A DNA stretch of 42,796 nt from an uncultured Bacteroidota bacterium (GCA_903836265.1 CAILQK010000068.1:1-42796), one strand, 5' to 3'; shown: positions 1-9,471, numbered from the stretch's first letter. Notes: generated by a model from the sequence alone, not told the origin. Numbers and translations: made by a program.

Positions 1-843
1 ACGCGCTCACTCACAGGCCGGCAGCCCGAAATGTTGTCCGACAACCTGTCAGCCGCCCTTTTTGGAGGGATACAGTATGATGAGGCCGGCAGCTCGCTGC
101 CGGACGGTAATATTGTTGCAGGAAATAACGACAATTTGCTGTGGACAGGCTCTGAAGGGAGAACGACCGGAACCGGCGAGCCATTCAGTTACCTGCCCGG
201 CACACTTGAGGAAGTGGACAATCTGTACAAACTGCTCTCCAGCAGCAATTTGATCGTACAGAAACACACAGGCACAGATGCCACAGAAGAGAAATTCAAA
301 CAGCTCGGACAGGGCATATCCGGGAGTCCGGGAATATTGCACATTGCCACGCACGGATTCATTTTTCCTGAACCGGAGCTGCCGGACGCGAACTCGCTGC
401 CGGAAAAAAATGTATACAGCAAAAGTAAAAATCCGCTCCTGCGATCGGGTCTTCTGCTTGCGGGCGCCAATAAAGCCTGGCAGGGTGAGCCAATCGCGGG
501 CAACCGGGAAGATGGCGTTGCCACCGCCTTTGAAATCAGCAAGATGGACCTGTCAGACACCCGGATAGCCGTCCTTTCGGCCTGTAATACCGGCCTGGGC
601 GACCTCAGGGGCGCCGAGGGCGTTTACGGGCTCCAGAGAGCTTTCAAAATGGCCGGAGCTGATTACCTGCTCGTCAGTCTGTGGCAGGTGCCTGACAGCG
701 AAACAGCAGAGTTCATGAGCACCTTTTATACAGCATGGACAGGCGGGCGAAGCGTACAGCAGGCATTCGGCTTTGCCAGAAAAAAGATGAGAAAAAAATA
801 CCGCGATACCAGTCAGTGGGGTGCCTGGGTATTGACAAGATAA
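1..843 (+). CDS. CHAT-domain peptidase-like protein, C-terminal part
   Basis: The reading frame is open to the left edge, so the gene begins outside the window and the ATG at 31 is internal. The visible 280 residues are a CHAT domain, a caspase-like (clan CD) peptidase fold. The histidine motif HIATHGF and the cysteine motif SACNTG supply the expected His-Cys dyad. A typical closing block follows (RGAEGVYGLQRAFKMAGAD, then SLWQVPDSETAEF and a final GAWVLTR). In Bacteroidota such domains usually sit at the C-terminus of long TPR proteins and act as regulated proteases; here the TPR part would lie upstream and is not seen. Both catalytic residues are present, so I expect an active enzyme. Its substrate is unknown. 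A hairpin terminator follows 28 bp after the stop codon. Confidence 0.9.
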   Translation, partial: TRSLTGRQPEMLSDNLSAALFGGIQYDEAGSSLPDGNIVAGNNDNLLWTGSEGRTTGTGEPFSYLPGTLEEVDNLYKLLSSSNLIVQKHTGTDATEEKFKQLGQGISGSPGILHIATHGFIFPEPELPDANSLPEKNVYSKSKNPLLRSGLLLAGANKAWQGEPIAGNREDGVATAFEISKMDLSDTRIAVLSACNTGLGDLRGAEGVYGLQRAFKMAGADYLLVSLWQVPDSETAEFMSTFYTAWTGGRSVQQAFGFARKKMRKKYRDTSQWGAWVLTR

Positions 844-871
844 GAAGTTGATCGTTTTTTTTGTTTCGGCA

Positions 872-906
872 GCCCCGGTGTGAAGTAGTCGCGCCGGGGC
901 TTTTTT
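872..906 (+). terminator. Intrinsic terminator after the CHAT gene
   Basis: A 12-bp stem starting GCCCCGGTGTGA, loop AGTAG, closes with TCGCGCCGGGGC and is followed by TTTTTT. The stem holds two G-U wobble pairs that only form in the plus-strand transcript. It is the first part of a longer element that recurs at 10965 (see the repeat entries). Confidence 0.8.
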
Positions 907-926
907 CCATTCAGGCGGTTACAAAT
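872..926 (+). repeat. Interspersed hairpin element, copy 1
   Basis: About 55 bp: the terminator hairpin, a T-run, and a conserved tail GGCGGTTACAAAT. The second copy at 10965-11018 shares GCCCCGGTGTGA, AGTCGCGCCGGG, the T-run and the identical 13-base tail, in the same order and with nearly the same spacing. The loop differs (AGTAG against TTCAG) while the stem is kept, which suggests that the RNA structure matters. Confidence 0.7.
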
Positions 927-944
927 ACCACATCAGGAGCATGA

Positions 945-1787
945 ATGGAGTGTGATGTACCTCGTTCGTCACTGCCCGTAAAAAGAACTTTCAACCATAC
1001 GATTGCAAACATGCGCAATGTACAATCCATCGTGGACGAAGTGAGAAAGATGTGGAGCACATACAGTCCGGTTGAGGCAATCCATGCTGCCGCCACATCA
1101 GGATTGTCACTAACCGGTCTGCCACCCTCCCTGCTTCCTGACTGCTACTGCTGCCTCTACAATTTACACAGACAGAGCTTCGATTATGCAGATCCGGGAG
1201 TCACGGCGGTGCTGGGTATTGACCCCGGAGTTTTTGACCTGTCAACCTGGTACTCCATGGTTCACACAGATGACCTGGAAGGCGTGAAGTGGAAAGAGCA
1301 GTATGTACGTGATTTCCTGCTCGGAAGAGTCAGTCCGGCACACCGCTCCGGCTACAGAATTTCCTATGTGTTCCGGATGATATCAAGCGACGGTAAGGAG
1401 AAGAAAATATTGCACCTGGCCTGTGCACTGACCGACAGGGATGGAGAACCCAGTCACCTGGTTTGCATACACACCGACGTCAGTTTTCTTGATATTGAGC
1501 GGTACGACCGTATTTCATTTGTCGGCACCAGCGGCGCCCCCTCCTTTTACGTTCAGGAGACATTCACAGACGTGCAAAAGCCTGATGATTTGCCGGAGAT
1601 TTCTCTTCGGGAAAAAGAGATACTGATTCATCTGTCGCGGGGTTTGTCAAGCAAACAAATTGCCAGTGAACTGAATATCTCCATGCACACCGTAGATACC
1701 CACAGACGCAACCTGCTCCGGAAAACCAAAACAAAAAACACCCTGCAACTGACAGCATTGTGTGTAAAAAATGGAATAATATTGTAA
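945..1787 (+). CDS. PAS-domain LuxR-family transcriptional regulator
   Basis: A 280-residue one-component regulator. Roughly residues 45-180 resemble a PAS_3-type sensor fold, with the VHTDDLEGV segment after a GIDPGVFDLSTWYSMV stretch and later strands YRISYVFRMISSDGKEKK. The C-terminal 60 residues are a LuxR/GerE helix-turn-helix (LREKEILIHLSRGLSSKQIA, then ISMHTVDTHRRNLLRKT). No phospho-receiver is present, so input probably comes through the PAS domain, ligand unknown. The start at 945 has AGGAG 7 bp upstream; the ATG at 1011 is an alternative that would trim 22 residues lacking domain character. It lies directly before a giant adhesin-like gene whose promoter carries a palindrome of the kind LuxR-type dimers could bind. 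That link is inference. Confidence 0.88.
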   Translation: MECDVPRSSLPVKRTFNHTIANMRNVQSIVDEVRKMWSTYSPVEAIHAAATSGLSLTGLPPSLLPDCYCCLYNLHRQSFDYADPGVTAVLGIDPGVFDLSTWYSMVHTDDLEGVKWKEQYVRDFLLGRVSPAHRSGYRISYVFRMISSDGKEKKILHLACALTDRDGEPSHLVCIHTDVSFLDIERYDRISFVGTSGAPSFYVQETFTDVQKPDDLPEISLREKEILIHLSRGLSSKQIASELNISMHTVDTHRRNLLRKTKTKNTLQLTALCVKNGIIL

Positions 1788-1814
1788 AAAAAAACAATAT
1801 AAAACTGCGCAAAT

Positions 1815-1861
1815 TACTTAAAAATGAGTATTTTATGAGCATAAAAGCAAAGGTAATTTTG
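1815..1861 (+). promoter_or_regulatory. Palindrome-driven promoter of the giant secreted protein
   Basis: TACTTAAAAATGAGTA (1815-1830) is an inverted repeat with one mismatch. It is followed by TTTT, a 19-bp spacer and TAATTTTG (1854-1861), which fits the Bacteroidota -7 box TAnnTTTG. The expected -33 TTTG is replaced by TTTT abutting the palindrome, as in activator-dependent promoters. The same arrangement with identical 23-bp distance occurs at 9555-9601. Confidence 0.7.
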
Positions 1862-2008
1862 TGACATTATTTATCTCCGGATGTCACCGGGCGCTGATAT
1901 TTCCCCATTCCCCGGGGGACTTTCGAAGTATGTGCGCCATTGTACAGTTCAGGGAAATCAACAACCGTATTCTCATGGATGGATTTATCCTCCCAAAATC
2001 ATTCTGCA

Positions 2009-5000
2009 ATGAATAATTTTCTGTACGAATTCAGTTTCCACAGGCTGATATTTGTCTCATTATTGTTTTCTGTCACAGGTCAGAAGCTGCATGCACAGAA
2101 TTGCAATGCAAAAGTTTCGTCCACGGAAACCAGAGTATTCATGTGTCACAACCTCGGTGCTGCCAATACAGGCGCCAATCCGTTAACGCCGGGCTGGGAA
2201 ATCAATGGCGGTTACTGGCAATGGGGGCGCCTGGCACAGGCAGCGGCAGGACCAACCGGCTCAGGCAGTTCGCAGTCCAATTCCGGCAATGTTGGCGGGT
2301 GGAATACAACGCATGCTGACAATGGTTCATGGACCGACAACAGCAAGACATCAAATGACCCATGTCCGGCCGGATTTCGCATTCCGACGAAAACGCAGTG
2401 GGACGGGGTTGTCGCCAATAATACCATTACATATACTGGTACCAACTGGTCATCCGGCGCAACCAACTACAGCACGGGCATCAGGTTGGGCGACAACCTG
2501 TTTCTCCCGGCTGCCGGCACAAGGAACGGCATAACCGGTGCGTTATTCGACCGGGGTTTAACCGGTTTCTACTGGAGCAGTACAGAACTTGGCTCTGTCA
2601 ACGCCTGGGATCTGCGTTTCAACAATGGCAGTGTTTCCACGCAAAGTAACTTCAGACGCGCCGACGGATTCTCTGTGCGTTGTATCGCAGAGTCTGCCAT
2701 TACAGGTTCAACGGGTGCGCTGAACTGCCCGGGAAGCAGTGTAACAGGTACACTTACTGTCGGGCAGCCTGCCACAGGTGTTTCGGCATCTGTGCCATAC
2801 ACCAGTGGAAATGGCGGAGCACACAGCGGACAAACAGTTGCTTCAACCGGTGTGACCGGACTCACCGCCACCCTCTCTGCAGGCACTTTCGCCAATGGCA
2901 GCGGAGCACTGACGTACAACATAACCGGTACCCCTTCTGCAGCGGGCGTTGCCAGCTTTGCGCTGAGTATCGGCGGTCAGAGCTGTACCCTCGCTGTAAC
3001 CGTTGCGAGTGCCGTATGCAGTGCAAAGGTATCTGTATCAGAAGTGAGGGAGTTTATGTGCCATAACCTCGGTGCTGCAAACACGAGTGCCGATCCGTTT
3101 ACTCCCGGCTGGGAAATCAATGGCGGTTACTGGCAGTGGGGACGCCCGGCACAGGCCGCGGCCGGTCCGGCAGGCGCCGGATCGGGGCAGGCCAACGATG
3201 GCGCTGTTTCAGGATGGAATACTGCCAATGCTGCCAACGGCGACTGGTCCGACAACTCCAAAACGGCCAACGATCCTTGTCCTGCAGGATTCAGGGTGCC
3301 CACCAAAACTCAATGGGATGGCATAAAAGCCAATAACACCCTGACCAATCTGGGTACATGGACCAGCAGCCCAACCAATTACAGCAGTGGAAAGAAAGTT
3401 GGAACAGCCCTGATGCTCCCGGCGGCTGGCGTTCGGCTGGGAGATAACAACGGCACATTATATTTAAGAGGTTTGTTCGGGGGGTACTGGACGAGTACAG
3501 AATCAGGTTCATCAAATGCCTGGGGTATGTACTTTGAAAGCGGTTATTTTAACCCGAGTACCAACTATGTGCGCACTTTCGGGCTCTCTGTAAGGTGTAT
3601 GTCGGAAACTCCCATTACAGGATCTGTTGCCACTCTCAACTGCGCAGGGGCAACGGTTACAGGTACACTCACTTCAGGTCAGGCAGCAACTGGCGTTACC
3701 GCCTCGGTTCCCTACACTGGCGGCAATGGAGGGGGACACAATGGACAAACAGTCACCTCTACAGGCGTAACCGGACTTACTGCAGCCCTGTCAGCAGGCA
3801 ACTTTGCCAATGGCAGCGGCTCACTCACCTACAATATCACCGGAACTCCATCGTCAACCGGCACGGCAAACTTTGCACTCGATATCGGTGGCAAAACATG
3901 TACGCTTTCCGTCAGTGTCGCAAGTGTACAGTGCAGCGCCAAAGTATCTGCCACAGAAACGAGGGTATTCATGTGCCACAACCTCGGTGCTGCCAATACA
4001 GGTGCCAATCCGTTAACGCCGGGCTGGGAAATCAATGGCGGTTACTGGCAATGGGGCCGCCCGGCACAGGCCGCGGCCGGCCCAACCGGCCCCGGTTCAG
4101 GAGAAGCCAATATTGGTATCATCAGCGGATGGAATACTACCGCAGAACCAAATGGTGCATGGACAGATGCCAGTAAAACAGCCAATGACCCTTGTCCGTC
4201 AGGTTTCAGGGTACCCACAAAAGCACAGTGGGATGGCGTGGTGACCAATAATACCAGATCCAATGTGGGAACCTTCTTCAATAACGCTACCAATTACAGC
4301 TCCGGAGTTAAATTCGGCAACAACCTGATGCTTCCAACAGCGGGACGCAGGTATTACCTCAACAGCTCGTTTGACTTCCGCGGAAACGTTGGCTTCTACT
4401 GGAGTACCACAGAGAATGGATCCACCGAATCATGGTTCCTGCTCATCAATGGTGATGGAGCCTATGTTTTCAACAGTGGTATCAGAGCCGACGGATTTTC
4501 CGTGCGTTGCATCGCAGAATCTGCTGTTACAGGTTCAACAGGTGCACTAAACTGCGCAGGAAACAGTGTAACAGGTACACTTACTGTCGGGCAGCCCGCT
4601 ACAGGTGTTTCAGCATCTGTGCCTTACACCGGTGGAAATGGCGGAGCACACAGCGGACAAACAGTTGCTTCAACAGGTGTTACCGGACTCACTGCCACCC
4701 TCTCTGCAGGCACTTTCGCCAATGGCAGCGGGGCCCTCACCTACAATATCACAGGTACCCCTTCTGCAGCGGGCGTAGCCAGCTTTGCGCTGAGTATCGG
4801 CGGTCAGAGCTGTACCCTCGCTGTAACATCGGAACCCCCCATTACAGGATCTGTTGCCGCTCTCAACTGCGCAGGGGCAACGGTTACAGGTACACTCTCT
4901 TCAGGTCAGGCAGCAACTGGCGTTACCGCCTCAGTTCCCTACACTGGCGGCAATGGAGGGGTACACAATGGACAAACAGTCACCTCTACAGGCGTATCCG

Positions 5001-8000
5001 GACTTACTGCAGCCCTGTCAGCCAGCACCTTCGCCAGTGGCAGCGGCTCTCTCAACTATGTAATAACCGGTACTCCTGCCACTTCCGGCACCGCAAACTT
5101 TGAACTGAATATCGGTGGACAAACCTGTACACTTTCTGTGCAGATTGCCAGTGCCCGTTGCTTCGCGAAAATATCAGCGACAGAAACCAGGGTATTTATG
5201 TGCCACAACCTCGGTGCAGCCAATACAGGCGCTGATCCGTTTACTCCCGGATGGGAAATCAATGGCGGTTACTGGCAGTGGGGGCGTTTAAGCCAGGCTG
5301 CAGCAGGCCCGACAGGGCCGGGGGCCGGACAGGCAAATGAGGTCGCAGTTACGGGTTGGAATACTTCCAACGCTCCCGCTGGTTCCTGGTCTGACAATAC
5401 CAGGACGTCCAGTGACCCATGTCCTGCCGGGTTCAGGGTGCCGACAAGAACACATTGGGAAGGTGTAATATCCAATAATTCCCAGACAGGCACAGGAACA
5501 TGGTCGTCCGGCTTTACCAATTACAGTTCTGGAAAGATGTTTGGAAACAATCTGTTCTTTCCTGCTGCAGGATACAGAAACATAAGTAATGGAGCACTGG
5601 CAGGACGTGGAAACTCCAGCTATTACTGGAGCAGCACAGAAAACGGCGCGTTTGTTATAAGCCTTTCAGTTGGACTGAATCAAAGTTCAGTATTCAATGA
5701 TAACCACACCTACGGCAACTCCATACGTTGTATCGCAGAATCTCCTGTGATTGGTTCGATTGGAGCGCTCAACTGTTCGGGGACAACCGTCAGCGGCACA
5801 CTTATTGCCGGTCAGGCGGCCTCGGGGATTTCTGCCTCTGTGCCCTACACAGGCGGGAATGAAGGTGCGCATAACGGACAAACGATTTCCTCAACCGGTG
5901 TGACCGGCCTCACTGCCACCCTCACTGCAGGCACTTTCGCCAATGGCAGCGGGGCACTGACATACAACATCACCGGCATCCCCTCTGCAGCGGGTGTTGC
6001 CAACTTTGCGCTGAACATTGGAGGTCGGGGTTGTACCCTGTCGGCAGTTGCAGTACAATTGCCTGTCATCTCAACAGTCGAGAATTCAGGATACACGAAC
6101 AACGACGGAGTGATTTGTGCAGGTGCAACCGTGACGCTCAATGCTGTCAATGGCACAAGCTTTGTTTGGAGTAACGGATCAGGCACGTCATCCACGGTGG
6201 TTTCACCAACTTCGACCACTACCTACACAGTAACGGCTACCGATTCATTCGGATCCACCACTACTGCCTCTGCGACAATAACTGTAAATTCAGTTCCGGC
6301 ACCCGGCCTTTCCATCGCTGAAACCTCGGGGGCAGCAGTCAACGACGGCGAAATCTGTTCCGGTGCGAATGTGACACTCACTGCGTCAGGCGGAGGAACC
6401 TATTTGTGGAATACAGCCAGTTCTGCGGCGTCCATTACTGTTTCACCAGTGTCAACAACCACCTACACTGTATTGGTTACCAGTGTGAACGGATGCAGTG
6501 CCACGGCTGTCGGTACGATAGCGGTTACTCAACAGCAGGTGCCGACAGTGGCTGTTTTTGAATTGTCGGGTGCAGCCAACAACGATGCAGTCATTTGTGA
6601 GGGGGCAAGTGCTTCACTCACGGCTTCGGGAGGCAGCTCATACCTGTGGTCGAACGGGGCTTCCACTGCGTCAATTGATGTATCGCCGACTGCCACTGCC
6701 ACCTACACCGTTACGGCAACCAACAACAACGGTTGTACTGCAACCAACACCCGTACAATAACAGTTACCCCGCAGGCGATTCCTTCAGTTGCCGTTTCGG
6801 AAGTTTCGGGTGTGTCTGATAATGACGCGATCATTTGTGAGGGAGCAAGCGCTTCACTCACAGTTTCGGGGGGGGTATCCTACATCTGGTCAAACGGAGC
6901 CACCACTGCGTCAATCAGTGTAACACCGGCAGCTACAGCCACTTACACCGTTACAGCAACCAACGCCAACGGTTGTACTGCAACCAACACCCGTACAATC
7001 GTGGTTAATCCGATACCCTCAACAATGGTGACTGTAGAGGAAATGTCGGGTTCAGCCGTCAACGATGGTATAATATGTGCGGGGGCAAGCGTATTGCTCA
7101 CCGCTTCGGGAGGAATTTCATTTCTTTGGACAAACGGTGTCTCCGGCACTTCATTAACAGTTTCGCCAACTGCTACTGCCACTTACACCGTAACGGCAAC
7201 CGATGCCAATGGATGTAATGCAACAACAAGCCAGACGATTACTGTCAATCCGTTGCCAAATCCTTCAGTAGTTGTTGCGGAAACCTCCGGTCTGGTCAGT
7301 AACGATGCTGTAATCTGTATGGGATCAAGCGCGTTACTTACAGCTTCAGGAGGTGTTTCCTATCTGTGGAATAACGGATCCAATACGTCATCCAATACCG
7401 TATCGCCATCCGTGACCACCACTTACACTGTTACCTTAACCAATGTCAATGGCTGTACTGCGAGCACAACCCGCACAATCACAGTTATTCCACCTCCGAC
7501 TCCAACCATCACCGTTGCTGAAACTTCAGCAGCAGCCAATAACGACGGTGTAATATGTGTAGGTGATGGCGCCACACTGACAGCTGCAGATGGTATTTCG
7601 TACGTCTGGAATACAGGCGCTGCATCAACTTCCATCAGTGTGAGTCCCGCAGTCACAACCACCTACACGGTAACGGTAACCAACAGCAACCTTTGTACTG
7701 CTACCGCTACCACCACGGTAACGGTTCTGGCAGATGCCACGATCACCTCATTCAGTCCGGCATCCGGACAACCGGGTACAATCGTTACAATCAACGGAGC
7801 AGCGATGGGTTGCCTGCAATCGGTAACTATCGGTGGTGTCCCGCAGATCATTCTGGGAAAAACCAATAATTCAGCCACGATATTTGTCATGCCCGGCACA
7901 CCCTCAGGTCCGATCAGCGTGACTGCGAACAACAACAGTCTGGCTGTCAGTTCCACCGCGTTTACAGTGACCGCCACACCACACCCCTACATTCAGCAGG

Positions 8001-9451
8001 GAGGCAAGACTGCTGGGGGCAGTTCATCGGGAAGCCCCCAGCAGGGCACATCAGTGGCCGTGAGTGCAGATGGAAATACCGTTGCAATCGGTGGCCCGAC
8101 AGACGACTCCAACAAGGGAGCAGTCTGGATATTTGTCAGGAATGGTACAACCTGGTCTCAACAGGGAGGCAAACTGACAGGCTCAGGTGCCGTTGGCACC
8201 GCCCGTCAGGGAACATCAGTAGCAATCAGTGCCGACGGAAATACAGTTGCAATCGGAGGCCCGACAGACAATTCATCCGCAGGTGCAGTCTGGATCTTCA
8301 CCCGCACGAATGGCATGTGGTCCCAGCAGGGAAATAAACTGACTGGTACAGGCGCTTCCGGTAATGCACAACAGGGTGCTGCAATCAGTCTGAGTGCTAC
8401 CGGAAATATAATGGCAGTTGGTGGCCCTGCGGACAATTCATATTCCGGTGCCGCCTGGGTCTTCGCCCGTAATGGCGACACATGGGCACAGGAGGGATCC
8501 AAATTAACAGGAACAGGAAAAGTGGGCCAGGCTCGCCAGGGTGTCTCGGTTGCGGTCAGTTCAGATGGTACCACCCTGATTACAGGCGGGAACAATGATA
8601 TGAATCGCCGGGGTGCAGCCTGGGTGTTTGTCAGAGGCAGCGGAACATGGAACCAGCAGGGCACCAAACTGGTGGGAACAGGAGCATCTTCCGATAGCTG
8701 GCAGGGTATCTCGGTAGCTGTCAGCGCCAATGGCAATACTGCCCTGATCGGAGGAAGTTCTGACAATTCGCTGAAAGGTGCAGCATGGGTATTCACCCGC
8801 AGCAGCGGCATGTGGAGTCAGCAGGGGTCAAAACTTGTCGGTACCGGTGCAACTGGTGCTGCCCGCCAGGGAAGCTCCGTTGGACTCAGCGCAGATGGAA
8901 ATACCGCGGTTATCGGAGGCTTTGGCGACAACTCCAACAGAGGCGCCATGTGGGTTTACAAGCGAAATGGCACCACCTGGGCACAACAGGGAGCGAAGAT
9001 CAACGGCAGCGGGGCATCGGGCTCGGCAAAACAGGGCACAGCAGCCAGTCTGAGTTCAAATGGCACAACTGTTGCGATTGGCGGACCTGCCGACGCATCA
9101 AACAAGGGAGCATTCTGGTTCTTTGTACCGAATTCGGCACTGGCAGATACCAAAACTGATGTGCGCACTGAAGAGGAGCAATCTGCTGCAGATCACAAGG
9201 TTGTGTTGTACCAGAACGTACCCAACCCGCTCACCGACAGAACAAGTGTCAGATTCACAATACCTGAAGCCTGCACGGCGACATGGCAAATTACAGACAT
9301 AAAAGGAAGGACAATACTTGAACTGAAGCGCAACTACCCGGCAGGCGACAACACGGAAGTATTTGATTTAAGTGGTTACCAGGGCGTATTCTGGTACACA
9401 CTCCGGACTCCATTTGGAAATAAAACAAGACAAATGTTGATCATCAAATAG
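2009..9451 (+). CDS. Giant secreted T9SS protein: FISUMP modules, Ig-like repeats, predicted beta-propeller
   Basis: The ORF opens at 1940, but the ATG at 2009 begins a convincing signal peptide (hydrophobic LIFVSLLFSVTG, then KLHAQ), giving 2480 residues. In order: four FISUMP-type modules (residues about 31-228, 335-533, 640-837, 1049-1245; marked by FMCHNLGAANTG, WEINGGYWQWG and GFYWSSTE) joined by five roughly 100-residue linker domains. Seven 80-residue Ig/PKD-like repeats with NDGVIC and TTTYTVT (1350-1909) follow, then an IPT/TIG-like domain (1909-1990) starting SFSPASGQPGT. Next come seven 55-residue repeats with SVAVSADGNTVAIGG (1994-2378), then a type A T9SS sorting domain from VVLYQNVPNPLTDRTSVRF. 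Seven equal blades suggest a closed beta-propeller. It is probably a cell-surface or released adhesin or binding protein; no catalytic motif was seen. A strong terminator follows. Confidence 0.9.
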   Translation: MNNFLYEFSFHRLIFVSLLFSVTGQKLHAQNCNAKVSSTETRVFMCHNLGAANTGANPLTPGWEINGGYWQWGRLAQAAAGPTGSGSSQSNSGNVGGWNTTHADNGSWTDNSKTSNDPCPAGFRIPTKTQWDGVVANNTITYTGTNWSSGATNYSTGIRLGDNLFLPAAGTRNGITGALFDRGLTGFYWSSTELGSVNAWDLRFNNGSVSTQSNFRRADGFSVRCIAESAITGSTGALNCPGSSVTGTLTVGQPATGVSASVPYTSGNGGAHSGQTVASTGVTGLTATLSAGTFANGSGALTYNITGTPSAAGVASFALSIGGQSCTLAVTVASAVCSAKVSVSEVREFMCHNLGAANTSADPFTPGWEINGGYWQWGRPAQAAAGPAGAGSGQANDGAVSGWNTANAANGDWSDNSKTANDPCPAGFRVPTKTQWDGIKANNTLTNLGTWTSSPTNYSSGKKVGTALMLPAAGVRLGDNNGTLYLRGLFGGYWTSTESGSSNAWGMYFESGYFNPSTNYVRTFGLSVRCMSETPITGSVATLNCAGATVTGTLTSGQAATGVTASVPYTGGNGGGHNGQTVTSTGVTGLTAALSAGNFANGSGSLTYNITGTPSSTGTANFALDIGGKTCTLSVSVASVQCSAKVSATETRVFMCHNLGAANTGANPLTPGWEINGGYWQWGRPAQAAAGPTGPGSGEANIGIISGWNTTAEPNGAWTDASKTANDPCPSGFRVPTKAQWDGVVTNNTRSNVGTFFNNATNYSSGVKFGNNLMLPTAGRRYYLNSSFDFRGNVGFYWSTTENGSTESWFLLINGDGAYVFNSGIRADGFSVRCIAESAVTGSTGALNCAGNSVTGTLTVGQPATGVSASVPYTGGNGGAHSGQTVASTGVTGLTATLSAGTFANGSGALTYNITGTPSAAGVASFALSIGGQSCTLAVTSEPPITGSVAALNCAGATVTGTLSSGQAATGVTASVPYTGGNGGVHNGQTVTSTGVSGLTAALSASTFASGSGSLNYVITGTPATSGTANFELNIGGQTCTLSVQIASARCFAKISATETRVFMCHNLGAANTGADPFTPGWEINGGYWQWGRLSQAAAGPTGPGAGQANEVAVTGWNTSNAPAGSWSDNTRTSSDPCPAGFRVPTRTHWEGVISNNSQTGTGTWSSGFTNYSSGKMFGNNLFFPAAGYRNISNGALAGRGNSSYYWSSTENGAFVISLSVGLNQSSVFNDNHTYGNSIRCIAESPVIGSIGALNCSGTTVSGTLIAGQAASGISASVPYTGGNEGAHNGQTISSTGVTGLTATLTAGTFANGSGALTYNITGIPSAAGVANFALNIGGRGCTLSAVAVQLPVISTVENSGYTNNDGVICAGATVTLNAVNGTSFVWSNGSGTSSTVVSPTSTTTYTVTATDSFGSTTTASATITVNSVPAPGLSIAETSGAAVNDGEICSGANVTLTASGGGTYLWNTASSAASITVSPVSTTTYTVLVTSVNGCSATAVGTIAVTQQQVPTVAVFELSGAANNDAVICEGASASLTASGGSSYLWSNGASTASIDVSPTATATYTVTATNNNGCTATNTRTITVTPQAIPSVAVSEVSGVSDNDAIICEGASASLTVSGGVSYIWSNGATTASISVTPAATATYTVTATNANGCTATNTRTIVVNPIPSTMVTVEEMSGSAVNDGIICAGASVLLTASGGISFLWTNGVSGTSLTVSPTATATYTVTATDANGCNATTSQTITVNPLPNPSVVVAETSGLVSNDAVICMGSSALLTASGGVSYLWNNGSNTSSNTVSPSVTTTYTVTLTNVNGCTASTTRTITVIPPPTPTITVAETSAAANNDGVICVGDGATLTAADGISYVWNTGAASTSISVSPAVTTTYTVTVTNSNLCTATATTTVTVLADATITSFSPASGQPGTIVTINGAAMGCLQSVTIGGVPQIILGKTNNSATIFVMPGTPSGPISVTANNNSLAVSSTAFTVTATPHPYIQQGGKTAGGSSSGSPQQGTSVAVSADGNTVAIGGPTDDSNKGAVWIFVRNGTTWSQQGGKLTGSGAVGTARQGTSVAISADGNTVAIGGPTDNSSAGAVWIFTRTNGMWSQQGNKLTGTGASGNAQQGAAISLSATGNIMAVGGPADNSYSGAAWVFARNGDTWAQEGSKLTGTGKVGQARQGVSVAVSSDGTTLITGGNNDMNRRGAAWVFVRGSGTWNQQGTKLVGTGASSDSWQGISVAVSANGNTALIGGSSDNSLKGAAWVFTRSSGMWSQQGSKLVGTGATGAARQGSSVGLSADGNTAVIGGFGDNSNRGAMWVYKRNGTTWAQQGAKINGSGASGSAKQGTAASLSSNGTTVAIGGPADASNKGAFWFFVPNSALADTKTDVRTEEEQSAADHKVVLYQNVPNPLTDRTSVRFTIPEACTATWQITDIKGRTILELKRNYPAGDNTEVFDLSGYQGVFWYTLRTPFGNKTRQMLIIK
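2101..6054 (+). repeat. Intragenic FISUMP/linker module array
   Basis: Four copies of a roughly 600-bp FISUMP module (the ATGTG of the MCHNLG codons at 2141, 3055, 3971 and 5198) alternate with linker domains beginning near 2697, 3613, 4525, 4840 and 5747. Linkers 1, 3 and 5 (GSTGALNC or GSIGALNC) form one type, and linkers 2 and 4 (GSVATLNC or GSVAALNC) another, giving a higher-order period of about 1.83 kb. Linkers 3 and 4 are adjacent without a FISUMP module between them. Confidence 0.85.
6061..7740 (+). repeat. Seven tandem 240-bp Ig-like repeats
   Basis: The codons for ND in the NDGVIC signature begin at 6101, 6341, 6581, 6821, 7061, 7301 and 7541: exactly 240 bp apart with no insertion or deletion. 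Each repeat encodes an 80-residue domain with a conserved Cys pair (VIC near the start, GCTAT near the end). Confidence 0.9.
7994..9148 (+). repeat. Seven tandem 165-bp repeats encoding predicted propeller blades
   Basis: Repeat starts (codons for QQGxK) fall at 7994, 8159, 8324, 8489, 8654, 8819 and 8984, exactly 165 bp apart. Each encodes a 55-residue unit of the form QGxSVAxSxDGNTxxIGGxxD, then AxWxFxRxxxxW. This resembles FG-GAP/Kelch-like blade repeats, and seven copies are the common number for a closed propeller. Confidence 0.88.
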
Positions 9452-9471
9452 TTGATCGCCTGCAAACCTTG

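Noticed and set aside
6061-9148. Regular tandem repeats that might suggest a CRISPR-like or satellite array
   Set aside because: The periods (240 and 165 bp) are multiples of three, remain in frame, and encode diverged protein domains within one ORF.
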